Source: CBDCZY01 sp965224745 (GTDB lineage: Bacteria; Pseudomonadota; Gammaproteobacteria; Methylococcales; Methylomonadaceae). From it: a stretch of 64,000 nucleotides of DNA. How positions within the stretch are numbered: the first letter of the stretch is position 1; each line of letters starts with the position of its first letter. The notes beneath the pieces were generated by a model. The model worked only from the letters and a program-made list of their open reading frames with translations, was not told where the DNA came from and searched no databases. Of this stretch, positions 18,710-27,092 are shown piece by piece. The stretch is taken from NCBI GenBank assembly GCA_965224745.1, contig CBDCZY010000001.1, forward strand, positions 248,001 through 312,000. The letters are read 5' to 3'. The position numbers and the translations under genes were made by a program.

Positions 18710-19627
18710 ATGATTGATTGTTCGATAAAAGCAAGGAAGCAATGCTTGAACCGGATAGTTTATCTTCTACTGCTAGTTTTTATTTTTGAATTATCAGGCT
18801 GCTCTTCTTCTCCAGTAAATAAGTCGCCCCAAGAGCAGACAACTGCTGCGAATGAGACTGACCCGTTAGAAGGCGTGAATAGAAATATTTACAATTTTAA
18901 CCAAAGCTTTGATGATTATATAGCCAGCCCAATTGCCAAAGGCTATCGTTGGGTGTTGCCTCAGTTTGTCAGGACAGGAGTATCGAATTTTTTTGCCAAT
19001 TTAGATACTATTAATGTGGCACTTAATACCTTTTTACAAGGCGAAATTAGAGAAGGCTTTCAAGATACTGGCCGGTTTTTTGTCAATTCAACCATTGGGA
19101 TTGGCGGGCTTTTCGATGTTGCAACGTCGGTCGGAATAGAACAACATGATGAAGATTTTGATCAAACTCTGGCTGTATGGGGAGTTCCAAAAGGTGCTTA
19201 TTTAGTGATGCCTTTGATAGGACCAACCCATGTGAGGAGAATACCTGCTTCAGTGGTAGATACGTTAGCCAACCCTGCAACTTATTTCTCATTTCTTCCT
19301 CTTGCGGGGCTTGCGGCAGTTGATGCCCGATCCAACGCAGAAGGTGCATTGAAATTTATTGACGATGTCGCTTTGGATCCTTATGTGTTTACCCGAGAGT
19401 CTTATATTCAATGGCGGGATAATCTTGAAACCAACGGCCAGGGGAAAGTAACTGATGACTTCTTAGACGATTTTGAAGATGAATTTTATGATGAAGATGA
19501 ATTTTCCAGTGCGTCGGAAGAAATAGAAGCAGTAGATGCGAATAAAGCCAGTTCAAAAAATAGCGTTGCAAAGGATAAATCAGCAAGTCTAGCCAAGAAA
19601 TCTACTCGAAAAGTAAAAGCGCAGTGA
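18710..19627 (+). CDS. mlaA: MlaA/VacJ-family outer-membrane lipoprotein
   Basis: 305 residues. A lipoprotein signal peptide ends in FELSGC (lipidated Cys at about residue 31). The MlaA core follows: DPLEGVNRNIYNFNQSFDDYIASPIAKGY, NTFLQGEIREGFQDTGRFFVNSTIGIGGLFDVA, and DFDQTLAVWGVPKGAYLVMPLIGPTHVR. MlaA is a ring-shaped outer-membrane channel that removes phospholipids from the outer leaflet and passes them to MlaC. The C-terminal 60 residues are acidic then Lys/Ser-rich and not part of the core. It ends the hopanoid arm; an AT-rich inverted repeat follows the stop. Confidence 0.93.
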   Translation: MIDCSIKARKQCLNRIVYLLLLVFIFELSGCSSSPVNKSPQEQTTAANETDPLEGVNRNIYNFNQSFDDYIASPIAKGYRWVLPQFVRTGVSNFFANLDTINVALNTFLQGEIREGFQDTGRFFVNSTIGIGGLFDVATSVGIEQHDEDFDQTLAVWGVPKGAYLVMPLIGPTHVRRIPASVVDTLANPATYFSFLPLAGLAAVDARSNAEGALKFIDDVALDPYVFTRESYIQWRDNLETNGQGKVTDDFLDDFEDEFYDEDEFSSASEEIEAVDANKASSKNSVAKDKSASLAKKSTRKVKAQ

Positions 19628-19630
19628 AGT

Positions 19631-19650
19631 TAGGAAAAATCAATTTCCTA
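19631..19650 (+). terminator. Weak inverted repeat after mlaA
   Basis: TAGGAAA-AATCAA-TTTCCTA forms a 7-bp AT-rich stem 4 bases after the stop. No T-run follows. It could mark the end of the hopanoid arm, but it is not a classic terminator. Confidence 0.3.
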
Positions 19651-19768
19651 GATTAACTCCCTTCCAATAAACTAGTTTATCCCTCATGCATGGGGAATAA
19701 TAAAAATAGCTAATACCTGTTGTCTACTTCCAACCATAGATGCTGGCCATCACCTTGACGAACTGCAA

Positions 19769-20101
19769 ATGCTACCAAATCTCATTAGTAGCCTAACTCT
19801 ATCTACAGAACTGGTATATCAAGCATTCCTCTCTCAAAATATTTATATGATTTTTGTAATGAAAGTTTTTCTGTTAATTTACGTGCGAAGAATAAATCAA
19901 AAATCCATTTGTATCCTGAGCACTGGTATTGTTCAGGTCTCTTTCGCTTTAGTTTTTATATATCTTATTGGCGGACTAGCTGGAATTGGACATAATTCTG
20001 GAAGAATTCTTGCATTGGCTACCCCTATTATTGCCGCACTGACAGCGATCCATCTTGCCCATATCGAAGGTATAATTAACCATTCTAATTCAAATGGATG
20101 A
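19769..20101 (+). CDS. Possible small membrane protein, unknown
   Basis: I do not recognise it. The 110-residue frame has two or three hydrophobic stretches (MIFVMKVFLLIYV, IVQVSFALVFIYLIGGLAGIG, ILALATPIIAALTAIHLAHI), as a small inner-membrane protein would. There is no ribosome binding site at its ATG and it overlaps the end of the convergent M41-like gene by 12 bases. It may be a chance frame in AT-rich DNA. Confidence 0.3.
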   Translation: MLPNLISSLTLSTELVYQAFLSQNIYMIFVMKVFLLIYVRRINQKSICILSTGIVQVSFALVFIYLIGGLAGIGHNSGRILALATPIIAALTAIHLAHIEGIINHSNSNG

Positions 20102-20773
20102 TGCTTGAGCTTGATTTATTACTTGAATGGCTTGTTTGCAGTTTATGGCGTTTCTTGGGTGTTCCAAAATATATTCGGCAAGTTCTGTTATGCACTTCCA
20201 GATAACCGGCTTTTCGATAAATTGAAACGCTTGTAGAAAAATGTCTTGGCGTTTTTTTGCTTGTTTTTGTGGATCTTCAATAAAACTATCGAGATATTCT
20301 TTGACTTTTTTCAGGTCAGAAGTACCGCCATAGTAATGAAGGGCATCTAAAGTTACCAGACAAGGGTTAAATGTTTCATTGTCGCTTAAAGCAATGTGCT
20401 TTGCTTCGGCTAAAGGACCGGCCAAAAGGTTAAACACATCGGCCTCGTAAGCACGTTCTCGGGCTTGTTTTTCCTCTAAACAGCCATCCCGCTGGCTTTC
20501 TATGAGAGAAATAGGAATACTATGGATCAATCGACCACCATCCATGGTCGCGACTGTATTTCCGCCCTTTAATTGGTCGCTTTTTGCTTGCCAACTATCT
20601 TGGGTTGGTTTTTGTTGCAGGGTAATTTCGAAATAGACCGGGGGAAGATTCTTTTGTTGGTTTCCAAGATAAATAGCTGCAGCATGTCCTGCCTCGTGAT
20701 AAGCCGTCTGCCTAAATGAGGTTTGTTCTATTATTTTATGAGATCGGGGATGAGCGATGACATTCTGTCGCAT
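20090..20773 (-). CDS. Stand-alone M41-like zinc peptidase domain protein
   Basis: 227 residues. Near residue 26 it carries AYHEAGHAAAIYL, the HExxH zinc motif in the exact style of the M41 (FtsH) peptidase family, and further on EADVFNLLAGPLAEAKH, like the segment of FtsH that supplies the third zinc ligand. There is no AAA+ ATPase domain and no transmembrane helix, so it is not FtsH. Similar short proteins are annotated as M41-like or ATP-dependent zinc protease-like, without known substrates. AAGGA lies about 11 bases before the ATG. A strong hairpin sits 21 bases upstream of the start. Catalysis is inferred from the motif only. Confidence 0.7.
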   Translation of the reverse strand: MRQNVIAHPRSHKIIEQTSFRQTAYHEAGHAAAIYLGNQQKNLPPVYFEITLQQKPTQDSWQAKSDQLKGGNTVATMDGGRLIHSIPISLIESQRDGCLEEKQARERAYEADVFNLLAGPLAEAKHIALSDNETFNPCLVTLDALHYYGGTSDLKKVKEYLDSFIEDPQKQAKKRQDIFLQAFQFIEKPVIWKCITELAEYILEHPRNAINCKQAIQVINQAQASSI

Positions 20774-20793
20774 TATTCGTTATCCTTAAAAAG

Positions 20794-20819
20794 AATGCGG
20801 TCAGTTTCCCGACCGCATT
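20794..20819. promoter_or_regulatory. Perfect 9-bp stem-loop upstream of the M41-like gene
   Basis: AATGCGGTC-AGTTTCCC-GACCGCATT: a perfect 9-bp inverted repeat with an 8-base loop, 21 bases before the start of the minus-strand gene. It would lie in the 5' leader or promoter of that gene, so it could act as an operator or an RNA hairpin; no T-run follows on either strand. Confidence 0.45.
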
Positions 20820-20918
20820 ATCCAACGAGGAAGGTAAGTACAACTCTGATAAATCCCTTAGGAGGTGGGTGCATACAAAGTTGCAATAAGTGTATCGGTT
20901 GATGGATCGCTTGAAAAT

Positions 20919-20933
20919 GCGTCATATTGACGC
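20919..20933. promoter_or_regulatory. 15-bp palindrome, candidate protein binding site
   Basis: GCGTCATATTGACGC is a perfect 6-bp inverted repeat with a 3-base spacer. A third half-site (TGACGCA, 20943-20949) follows 10 bases later. This layout suits a dimeric regulator, but no regulator can be named. Confidence 0.35.
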
Positions 20934-21312
20934 GCGACAAAATGACGCAAGCATTGGTATAAAACATGCTTTATTCACCGGTTTGCCTAAAAAAAAGTAA
21001 GGCAAAAGGGTGCTTTTAGGTGAGATTGTGTTCTAGAAATAGGTGATACCACTCGATTAACTATGGGATATCACGAAAACATGACTTTTCCTTTGGCTAG
21101 ATGAAGATGGGTAGAAAATATTTTTTTGAAATAAATGTGGTAGTGGGTAATTAATAAGGAGAATGCATCTAAGATGAAGTGCTACGCCGTTTTCACATAT
21201 TCGTGGACGTAATCTCTCTAATTGAGAGATAACCTAATGAGAACGTTAAAACAAGTAATTCATAATACTAACTTAGGGCTGCCGTCTTGGTAGCATGATA
21301 TATCAACGGAAT

Positions 21313-21389
21313 AATGAACCGCGATGGTTCGTGATATGTATGCTTGGTGGTGTGGGAGGAGGGATGCCGTGAGGCATCTCCCTCTCCCG
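21313..21389 (+). other. GC-rich structured segment resembling the 3' end of a group II intron
   Basis: An ATGAACCGC motif (21314-21322) is followed by GGTGGTGTGGGAGG and a long stem (21354-21368 with 21373-21388) closed by a GTGA (GNRA-type) loop. Bacterial group II introns often end with GAACCGC...GGTGGTGTGGGAGG and a GNRA-capped domain VI. The domain V pairing is poor here and no reverse transcriptase frame is present, so it is at best a decayed relic. Confidence 0.3.
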
Positions 21390-21459
21390 GTTAGGAATTA
21401 ACTTGTTTCGTAATTTTCAGCTACTCCCGGATTTTCTGAAGTTAGCTTGTTTTTTTGTT

Positions 21460-22740
21460 TTACCAACCTTCTTCATAAATAGTCAGTAGGTCTGATGAAT
21501 TTTCAATCCATTTGGCCATACCATGTTTGTTAAATCTGAGGGCATCTAAATCAGGTAACAGATCTGGCAAGATTTCTTTTTCGTCAAAATCGAATTGAAT
21601 GATAGGTGAAACATGGTCTGCATGGCGATAAAATTTTCCTGATTCATCGGTATTAGAAACAGGGTCATGAATGTCACCAATGACATGGACAGTTTCATTG
21701 AGTTGATCTTTCGATAAAGGCGTTGGATGGTCATCAAAAAAATCATCGGGTACGGGGGCGGAGTTAAAAGCAAATGTTTTAACCCCGAAAGCTGCTCCGA
21801 TGGCTTGTGCTAAACCACCTCCTAATGAATGACCTGTAACAACGATGGTTCGATCAGGGTAACGACTACCCATTTCAAGAGCAAAATTATAGGCGTGTCG
21901 GAATTGAGGGCCATCTTCGCCCACAGCTAATAACGCATCAGCGGCTATATCTAGTACGGATTCTTTAATTTCATCGAAAGAGCAGGAAAAATCACAGTCT
22001 TCAGTACCACGGAAGGCTAATACCAATTCGTCGGTATCACGGTTTCTATAAAGTCCAGCCTGCATGCCGGAATCTGTACTCTCTTGTTCAATTAATTCCC
22101 AAGAATCTACAGAACTATTGTCAAAATCATAGACAGCTTCCGCCAGCGTTGCATAAGGCATGGATTCACCTAATAAATCAACCGCTCGTCGCTCCTGTTG
22201 GGTTAATAAACCATATGGCTTCAAGGTTTGGTTGGGGACATAATCTGGATTGTTATATATGTCTGATGATGACAGCGTAAAAAAAGAGGTGTCGCCAACT
22301 TGTGTTAATGCAAGATTTGCAGAATACCGTTCGGTACCGTAAGTTTTTGGAACATCAAGTTTGGGAATGATTAATTCACCCGATGCTAAAGAGTAAGTTG
22401 GGCTATTCTCCTGCGAGCCGGAATCAGCTTCTACGTCCACTAGTTGAAATTGATCAGGATTTGTCTCACCCATCCAACGCAGTGATGCCTTGTAATATTG
22501 AGTACCAGTGTTCTCAGATACAGCTATTTTTTGCAGGCAAACCACGCCGGTAGATTCAAGATAAGTAGCCGAAGCAGTTAGATCTAAACATTCTGCAGGG
22601 AGTGCCGTAGCAATATTGCTGAAGCCAGTAAAGCCGAGTAAATGAAGAATAATAACGAGATCATACCGCCAACGCCCTTTTTCTTTTGAAGGCTTAATTG
22701 ACTGACTGACTGAATGGTTGTTTCCAGGGTTTTTAGTCAT
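21460..22740 (-). CDS. Secreted class 3 lipase family protein
   Basis: 426 residues with an N-terminal signal region (YDLVIILHLLGFTGFSNIATALP, after a 25-residue positively charged leader). The C-terminal half is an alpha/beta hydrolase of the fungal lipase-like (class 3) family: ELVLAFRGTED oxyanion segment, the nucleophile elbow TGHSLGGGLAQ (Ser near residue 289), an aspartate in GDIHDPVSN and the C-terminal histidine (HADHVSP or KHGMAKW). The N-terminal half holds two tandem modules of the form (GELIIPKLDV...Y.A.L...F.L) also present in the small secreted protein at 4296-4838. Probably extracellular or outer-membrane associated. It is divergent from cas3. Confidence 0.8.
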   Translation of the reverse strand: MTKNPGNNHSVSQSIKPSKEKGRWRYDLVIILHLLGFTGFSNIATALPAECLDLTASATYLESTGVVCLQKIAVSENTGTQYYKASLRWMGETNPDQFQLVDVEADSGSQENSPTYSLASGELIIPKLDVPKTYGTERYSANLALTQVGDTSFFTLSSSDIYNNPDYVPNQTLKPYGLLTQQERRAVDLLGESMPYATLAEAVYDFDNSSVDSWELIEQESTDSGMQAGLYRNRDTDELVLAFRGTEDCDFSCSFDEIKESVLDIAADALLAVGEDGPQFRHAYNFALEMGSRYPDRTIVVTGHSLGGGLAQAIGAAFGVKTFAFNSAPVPDDFFDDHPTPLSKDQLNETVHVIGDIHDPVSNTDESGKFYRHADHVSPIIQFDFDEKEILPDLLPDLDALRFNKHGMAKWIENSSDLLTIYEEGW

Positions 22741-22782
22741 GACGAACTTTAGATGTAAGAATAGAACGCTAAATTGTAACGT

Positions 22783-22799
22783 ATAGATCTTTGATCTAT
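22783..22799. promoter_or_regulatory. 17-bp palindrome in the lipase/cas3 divergent region
   Basis: ATAGATCTTTGATCTAT: perfect 7-bp half-sites with a 3-base centre. It lies 43 bases from the lipase start and about 65-90 bases upstream of cas3. The form is that of an operator for a dimeric repressor. No regulator gene is next to it. Confidence 0.45.
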
Positions 22800-22832
22800 G
22801 AAGTTATTTTATCTTTGTGCTGAAAATACAAG

Positions 22833-22863
22833 TTGATAACAATGAACTTCTGATGCCTATATA
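22833..22863 (+). promoter_or_regulatory. Candidate promoter of the cas operon
   Basis: TTGATA (22833-22838) and TATATA (22858-22863) are 19 bases apart. A start just after this would place transcription near 22870, which would favour the second possible cas3 start (22888). Confidence 0.35.
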
Positions 22864-25599
22864 ATGATGGAATGGAGCAAGGAAGAAATGGGTAACGGAC
22901 TATATTATCGATGTTGGGGTAAAGCCTCCAAAGAAGAAAATGGAAATAATGCCTATCATCTTCTCCCATACCATTGTTTGGATGTGGCGATGGTAGCGGA
23001 TGTATGGTGGCAGAATAGCCCCAATATCAGGCGATGCTTTACTCAAGTAACAAGCCTTCCGGAAAATCAAGCTCGTGCATGGGTGTTGTTTTTTATAGCC
23101 TTGCATGATTACGGAAAATTCGATTTACGATTTCAACGTAAAGCGTCACATCTATGGAAACAAGTTAATCCCGAGCTAAGCCAGATAAGCACGAAACTAA
23201 GCGGACGTGAGATTAAAAAATATTATCATGGTTCAGCGGGACTTTATTGGTTCTATCAAGATAATGCTGAGCGCTTTGTCAGTAGTGACAATGATTTTTG
23301 CTTTGATGACAATGATGATTGGTCTGCATGGTTAAGCTGGTTAGCTCCTGTCACAGGTCATCACGGTGTTATTCCTGATGAGGATGAAAAGGACAGTGTT
23401 GAATTCAATTATCCAAGTGGTGTTCCCGAATCATTGGGTCAACAAATTAAACTGGCACGCAGTCAATGGCTCACCTCTTTGGCTGAGTTGTTTTTAATTC
23501 CAGCAGGGTTAAGACTGGAAAACTCACCACCTGTATTTGAACAGACAAAAAACACACAGAGTCCAGCAACAATGCTAGCTGGTTTCTGCTCAGTTTGTGA
23601 TTGGCTAGGGTCATCGGATTATTTTTCATACGATAATCAACCAAGCAAAAACCTTGAACAATGGTATCAACACCGTATTCAAAATGCCGAGCAAGCCTTA
23701 AATGCAGCAGGTGTCATTAGTGAGATCAAGCCTTACCAAAATATTGAAGCGTTATTAAAAAAAGACCATTTCCCACGCCAAGTTCAATGTTTAATCAATC
23801 AATTACAGCAACAACAAAGTTTGACTTTAATTGAGGCATCTACTGGTTCAGGTAAAACGGAAGCGGCATTGGCATATGCTTGGCAACTATTGGCTTCAGG
23901 GCTGGCTGATAGCATTGTTTTTGCTTTACCCACTCAAGCGACTGCTAATGCCATGCTTGAACGTCTGGAAGATGCTGCCCCCCTAATATTTGGTAAAGAA
24001 ACTAATGTTGTATTAGCTCACGGTCGTGCAAAATATGAGCAACAATTTATCAACTTAAAACAATCATGCGAATCTAGCTCAGCACAGGGCCAAGAAGAAG
24101 CATGGGTGCAGTGTGGACAGTGGTTATCACAAAGTAAAAAACGCGTATTTTTAGGGCAAATAGGTGATTGCACTGTCGATCAAGTGCTGGTTTCAGTGTT
24201 ACCTGTCAAGCATAAATTTGTTCGTGGCTTTGGTGTAGGGCGTAGCGTTTTAATTATTGATGAAGTCCATGCTTACGACAGTTATATGTATGGCTTGTTA
24301 GGTGCGGTATTGGAACAACAACATCTTGCAGGTGGTAGTGCTATTTTATTATCTGCCACACTACCAATGCACCAGAAGCAGCAACTTGCTAGAGCTTGGG
24401 ATTGTGAATTAACAACAGAAAATAAGGCTTACCCCTTAATAACATCTTGTTATGACAAGCAAATAAAGCTTTTAGATTTAACAGAAAAACCTGAACAACA
24501 GCCGCCGACCACAGCAATTCAACTGGAATTGTTAGAAACATCACACTTATTACCTGATACTGATTTTTATCAACGGCTACTAAATGCTGTCACTGAAGGT
24601 GCTCAAGTCTGTTTGGTATGTAATTTGGTGGCCGATGCACAAGCTATTTATCAGGCTATGTTAAATCGGATTCAAGAGAATAAGGTTTTAACGGAAGATC
24701 AGGTATTACTGTTTCATTCGCGTTTTACATTCTCAGATCGACAGGAAAAGGAAAAAACCGTATTAAATTTGTTCGGGGCAGAACCCGTGCCAAAAAATGC
24801 CAGAAATAAAGGTCATTTATTAGTTGCCACGCAAGTGGTCGAGCAGTCTTTGGATTTAGATTTTGATTGGCTGATAACGCAACTTTGTCCGGTAGATTTA
24901 TTGTTTCAACGGATAGGACGATTGCACAGACATCAGCGAAGTAGACCGGAGAATTATCAACAGGCTTGTTGCATGGTACTTTTGCCAGACAATGATGACT
25001 ATGAACTGCATGAATTAATTTACGGCAATAGCAGAGTGTTATGGCGGACACAGCAATTACTGCAAAAAACGAATAATACCGTTAGTTTTCCTAAAGCCTA
25101 TCGAGACTGGATTGAGTCGGTTTATCAGCTTGAAGCATGGCGGGACGAGCCTGAAACGGTTATTAAGAGCTTTGAAAAGTTTGAAGAAGAGTCTTACGCC
25201 AGTCATATGACTGCAATGCAGTTAGTCAGAAGTTCGATGAAGGTTTTATCTGATGACGATAGCCATGTTTCTGCATTGACCCGTGACGGTGAAATGAGTC
25301 TAAATTTATTACCCTGCTATCAAAATAAGCAAGGCGACAAATGCTTATTAGATGGAACTGTCTTTCAACAATTAGATGAAAGCCAACGCTGGGAAGCTAT
25401 AAATCTTAATTCCATAGCTGTTCCGGCAAGCTGGGGAAAGCATGAGCAACTGGGGAATCCTGATCAGGATGGCATTCTTTGGTTATCGCTGGAGCATACA
25501 GAAACAAAAATTTTTACAGTAATTATTGGAAAATATCGCTTCATTTATCAGGCCGATACAGGATTAAGTCGAATACAACTATCAGAGGAAAGTGCATGA
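22864..25599 (+). CDS. cas3: Cas3, type I-E helicase-nuclease
   Basis: 911 residues, HD nuclease fused to a superfamily 2 helicase, which unwinds and degrades target DNA after Cascade has bound. HD residues are seen in LPYHCLDVAMVAD and FIALHDYGKFDLRFQ (about residues 38 and 80). Helicase motifs are EASTGSGKTEAALAYAW (Walker A, about 325), DEVHAYD (motif II, about 465), LSATLP (motif III) and FQRIGRLHRHQR (motif VI, about 685). The start is uncertain: 22864 lacks a ribosome site, while 22888 has AAGGA 4 bases upstream and begins close to the YYRCWGKASKE block that aligns with E. coli Cas3. The stop overlaps the casA start (ATGA). Confidence 0.96.
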   Translation: MMEWSKEEMGNGLYYRCWGKASKEENGNNAYHLLPYHCLDVAMVADVWWQNSPNIRRCFTQVTSLPENQARAWVLFFIALHDYGKFDLRFQRKASHLWKQVNPELSQISTKLSGREIKKYYHGSAGLYWFYQDNAERFVSSDNDFCFDDNDDWSAWLSWLAPVTGHHGVIPDEDEKDSVEFNYPSGVPESLGQQIKLARSQWLTSLAELFLIPAGLRLENSPPVFEQTKNTQSPATMLAGFCSVCDWLGSSDYFSYDNQPSKNLEQWYQHRIQNAEQALNAAGVISEIKPYQNIEALLKKDHFPRQVQCLINQLQQQQSLTLIEASTGSGKTEAALAYAWQLLASGLADSIVFALPTQATANAMLERLEDAAPLIFGKETNVVLAHGRAKYEQQFINLKQSCESSSAQGQEEAWVQCGQWLSQSKKRVFLGQIGDCTVDQVLVSVLPVKHKFVRGFGVGRSVLIIDEVHAYDSYMYGLLGAVLEQQHLAGGSAILLSATLPMHQKQQLARAWDCELTTENKAYPLITSCYDKQIKLLDLTEKPEQQPPTTAIQLELLETSHLLPDTDFYQRLLNAVTEGAQVCLVCNLVADAQAIYQAMLNRIQENKVLTEDQVLLFHSRFTFSDRQEKEKTVLNLFGAEPVPKNARNKGHLLVATQVVEQSLDLDFDWLITQLCPVDLLFQRIGRLHRHQRSRPENYQQACCMVLLPDNDDYELHELIYGNSRVLWRTQQLLQKTNNTVSFPKAYRDWIESVYQLEAWRDEPETVIKSFEKFEEESYASHMTAMQLVRSSMKVLSDDDSHVSALTRDGEMSLNLLPCYQNKQGDKCLLDGTVFQQLDESQRWEAINLNSIAVPASWGKHEQLGNPDQDGILWLSLEHTETKIFTVIIGKYRFIYQADTGLSRIQLSEESA

Positions 25600-27092
25600 A
25601 TTTATTAACCGGTGCCTGGATTCCTATTCAGGAACAAGGAGTTTATGAAAAAATCACCTTGCAGCAATTGCTTTGTGGTGAAAAACAAGGTGAGCTGTGT
25701 TTGCCGCGTGATGATTTGGAACTGGCGTGTTTGCAGTTACTTTGTGCTATCACGCAAGTGTTATTCACGCCTGAAAATAAAAAAGCATTGGGGCAATATG
25801 TTAAACAGCCGCTAAGTCCTGACGCTTACCAAGCGGCAATTCAGGATAAATTGAACTGGTTCGATCTTGAACATGCAGAAACACCGTTTATGCAGTTTCG
25901 AGGTGTTAAAGCAACTCAGCCGACACCAATGGACAAGCTAATGGCTGGCGTTGCCGACGGCACTAACAAAGCCTTTGTTAACCAGAAAGGTTTGGCGGAT
26001 GGCTTGTGTGCAGGTTGCGTTTCTATTGCACTATTTAATGCGGCGAATAATTGTCCGAGTATGGGGGGCGGTTTTAAAGGAAGTCTTCGCGGTAGTACAC
26101 CCATTACGCTGTTAATTAAAGGCAAAACGCTTAGAGAAACGCTATGGCTGAATACTCTCACGAAAGAAACCATTGAAAAACTGATGCCTTGGTATGAGGC
26201 AACTAAAACTCAACAGCCAAATTACATTGAACCGATTAAAGCGGGGCAAACAATACCGGCTTCTACCATTGGTTTATATCGGGGCTTACTTTGGCAGCCG
26301 GCACAGTTTGAATTATTAGCTGTCGAGTCTGAGAAGCAAGCCTGTAGTTGTTGTGGTTATAATGAATTTGTGTATACAGGATTTAACAAAGCGAAATTTA
26401 ATTACACTATCGAAGGTGTCTGGCCGCATCCTTTGTCATCGCGTGTTTTTAGCATTAAAAAAGGCCAAAAAGAAGAAAAATTTCCTTCGTTCACCACGAC
26501 TGCGCCAACTTGGACGCATATGAGCCGGTTATTGCTGGATAAGCAAAGCGATAAAGAAGGTCAGCAAGCTGCGCCAATTATTCAGCAAGCCAGAACATTT
26601 ATGTCCTCGGCAAAAATGCAACTCATTATTGGTGGTTATCGTAATAATCAGGCCACAATTCTGGAACGTCGGCATGAGTTATTTAGTTTGGCACAGGGGT
26701 GGACTGAGCATGGTGAAGTGATTCAAACCATTATTAATATTGGTTTGGAATACAAAAAAGCATTGCGCAAAGCGCTGTATTTATTTGCCGTAGGGATAAA
26801 AGATAAAGTGCATGGCTCCGGGATAAATCTATGTTATCCAGTCGAAGCAGATTACTACCAACAAACCGAAGGCTTGATGCATCAAAGTTTGGCATGGGTA
26901 CATTTTGAACAACCCGATCAAGACCTTGAGCAATTACAGCAACAGCTGAAAAAAATTGTTCAGGAATTGTTTAACCAGGCAACAAACCCTTATCGGCAAG
27001 AGCCGAAAATGCTCAAAGCACTGGCAATGGCTCGGCGCTCATTAAATAAATCCTTAAAAGACTTAGAACCGCAAGGAGAAACAAATGACTAA
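25596..27092 (+). CDS. casA: CasA/Cse1 (Cas8e), Cascade large subunit
   Basis: 498 residues. The large subunit of type I-E Cascade recognises the PAM and recruits Cas3. It begins MNLLTGAWIPIQEQGVYEKITLQQLL, like E. coli Cse1, and has an internal Cys pair zone (CSCCGYNEF) and the C-terminal four-helix bundle. The start at 25596 overlaps the cas3 stop as ATGA, with GAGGAAA 5-10 bases upstream; longer upstream frames read into cas3 and were dropped. The end overlaps casB by 8 bases. Confidence 0.95.
   Translation: MNLLTGAWIPIQEQGVYEKITLQQLLCGEKQGELCLPRDDLELACLQLLCAITQVLFTPENKKALGQYVKQPLSPDAYQAAIQDKLNWFDLEHAETPFMQFRGVKATQPTPMDKLMAGVADGTNKAFVNQKGLADGLCAGCVSIALFNAANNCPSMGGGFKGSLRGSTPITLLIKGKTLRETLWLNTLTKETIEKLMPWYEATKTQQPNYIEPIKAGQTIPASTIGLYRGLLWQPAQFELLAVESEKQACSCCGYNEFVYTGFNKAKFNYTIEGVWPHPLSSRVFSIKKGQKEEKFPSFTTTAPTWTHMSRLLLDKQSDKEGQQAAPIIQQARTFMSSAKMQLIIGGYRNNQATILERRHELFSLAQGWTEHGEVIQTIINIGLEYKKALRKALYLFAVGIKDKVHGSGINLCYPVEADYYQQTEGLMHQSLAWVHFEQPDQDLEQLQQQLKKIVQELFNQATNPYRQEPKMLKALAMARRSLNKSLKDLEPQGETND

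Larger units (their letters stand above)
20774..21459. other. Long structured intergenic region
   Basis: About 690 bases with no gene between the M41-like gene start and the lipase stop. It holds the 9-bp stem-loop at 20794, a 15-bp palindrome at 20919, a TTGCCT/AGGCAA repeat near 20983 and a GC-rich stem-loop near 21354. Density of inverted repeats is well above the neighbouring intergenic DNA. Confidence 0.5.

Noticed and set aside
25479..25595. Upstream extension of casA into cas3
   Set aside because: The extra 39 residues are cas3 read in another frame; ATGA overlap and family alignment place the start at 25596.
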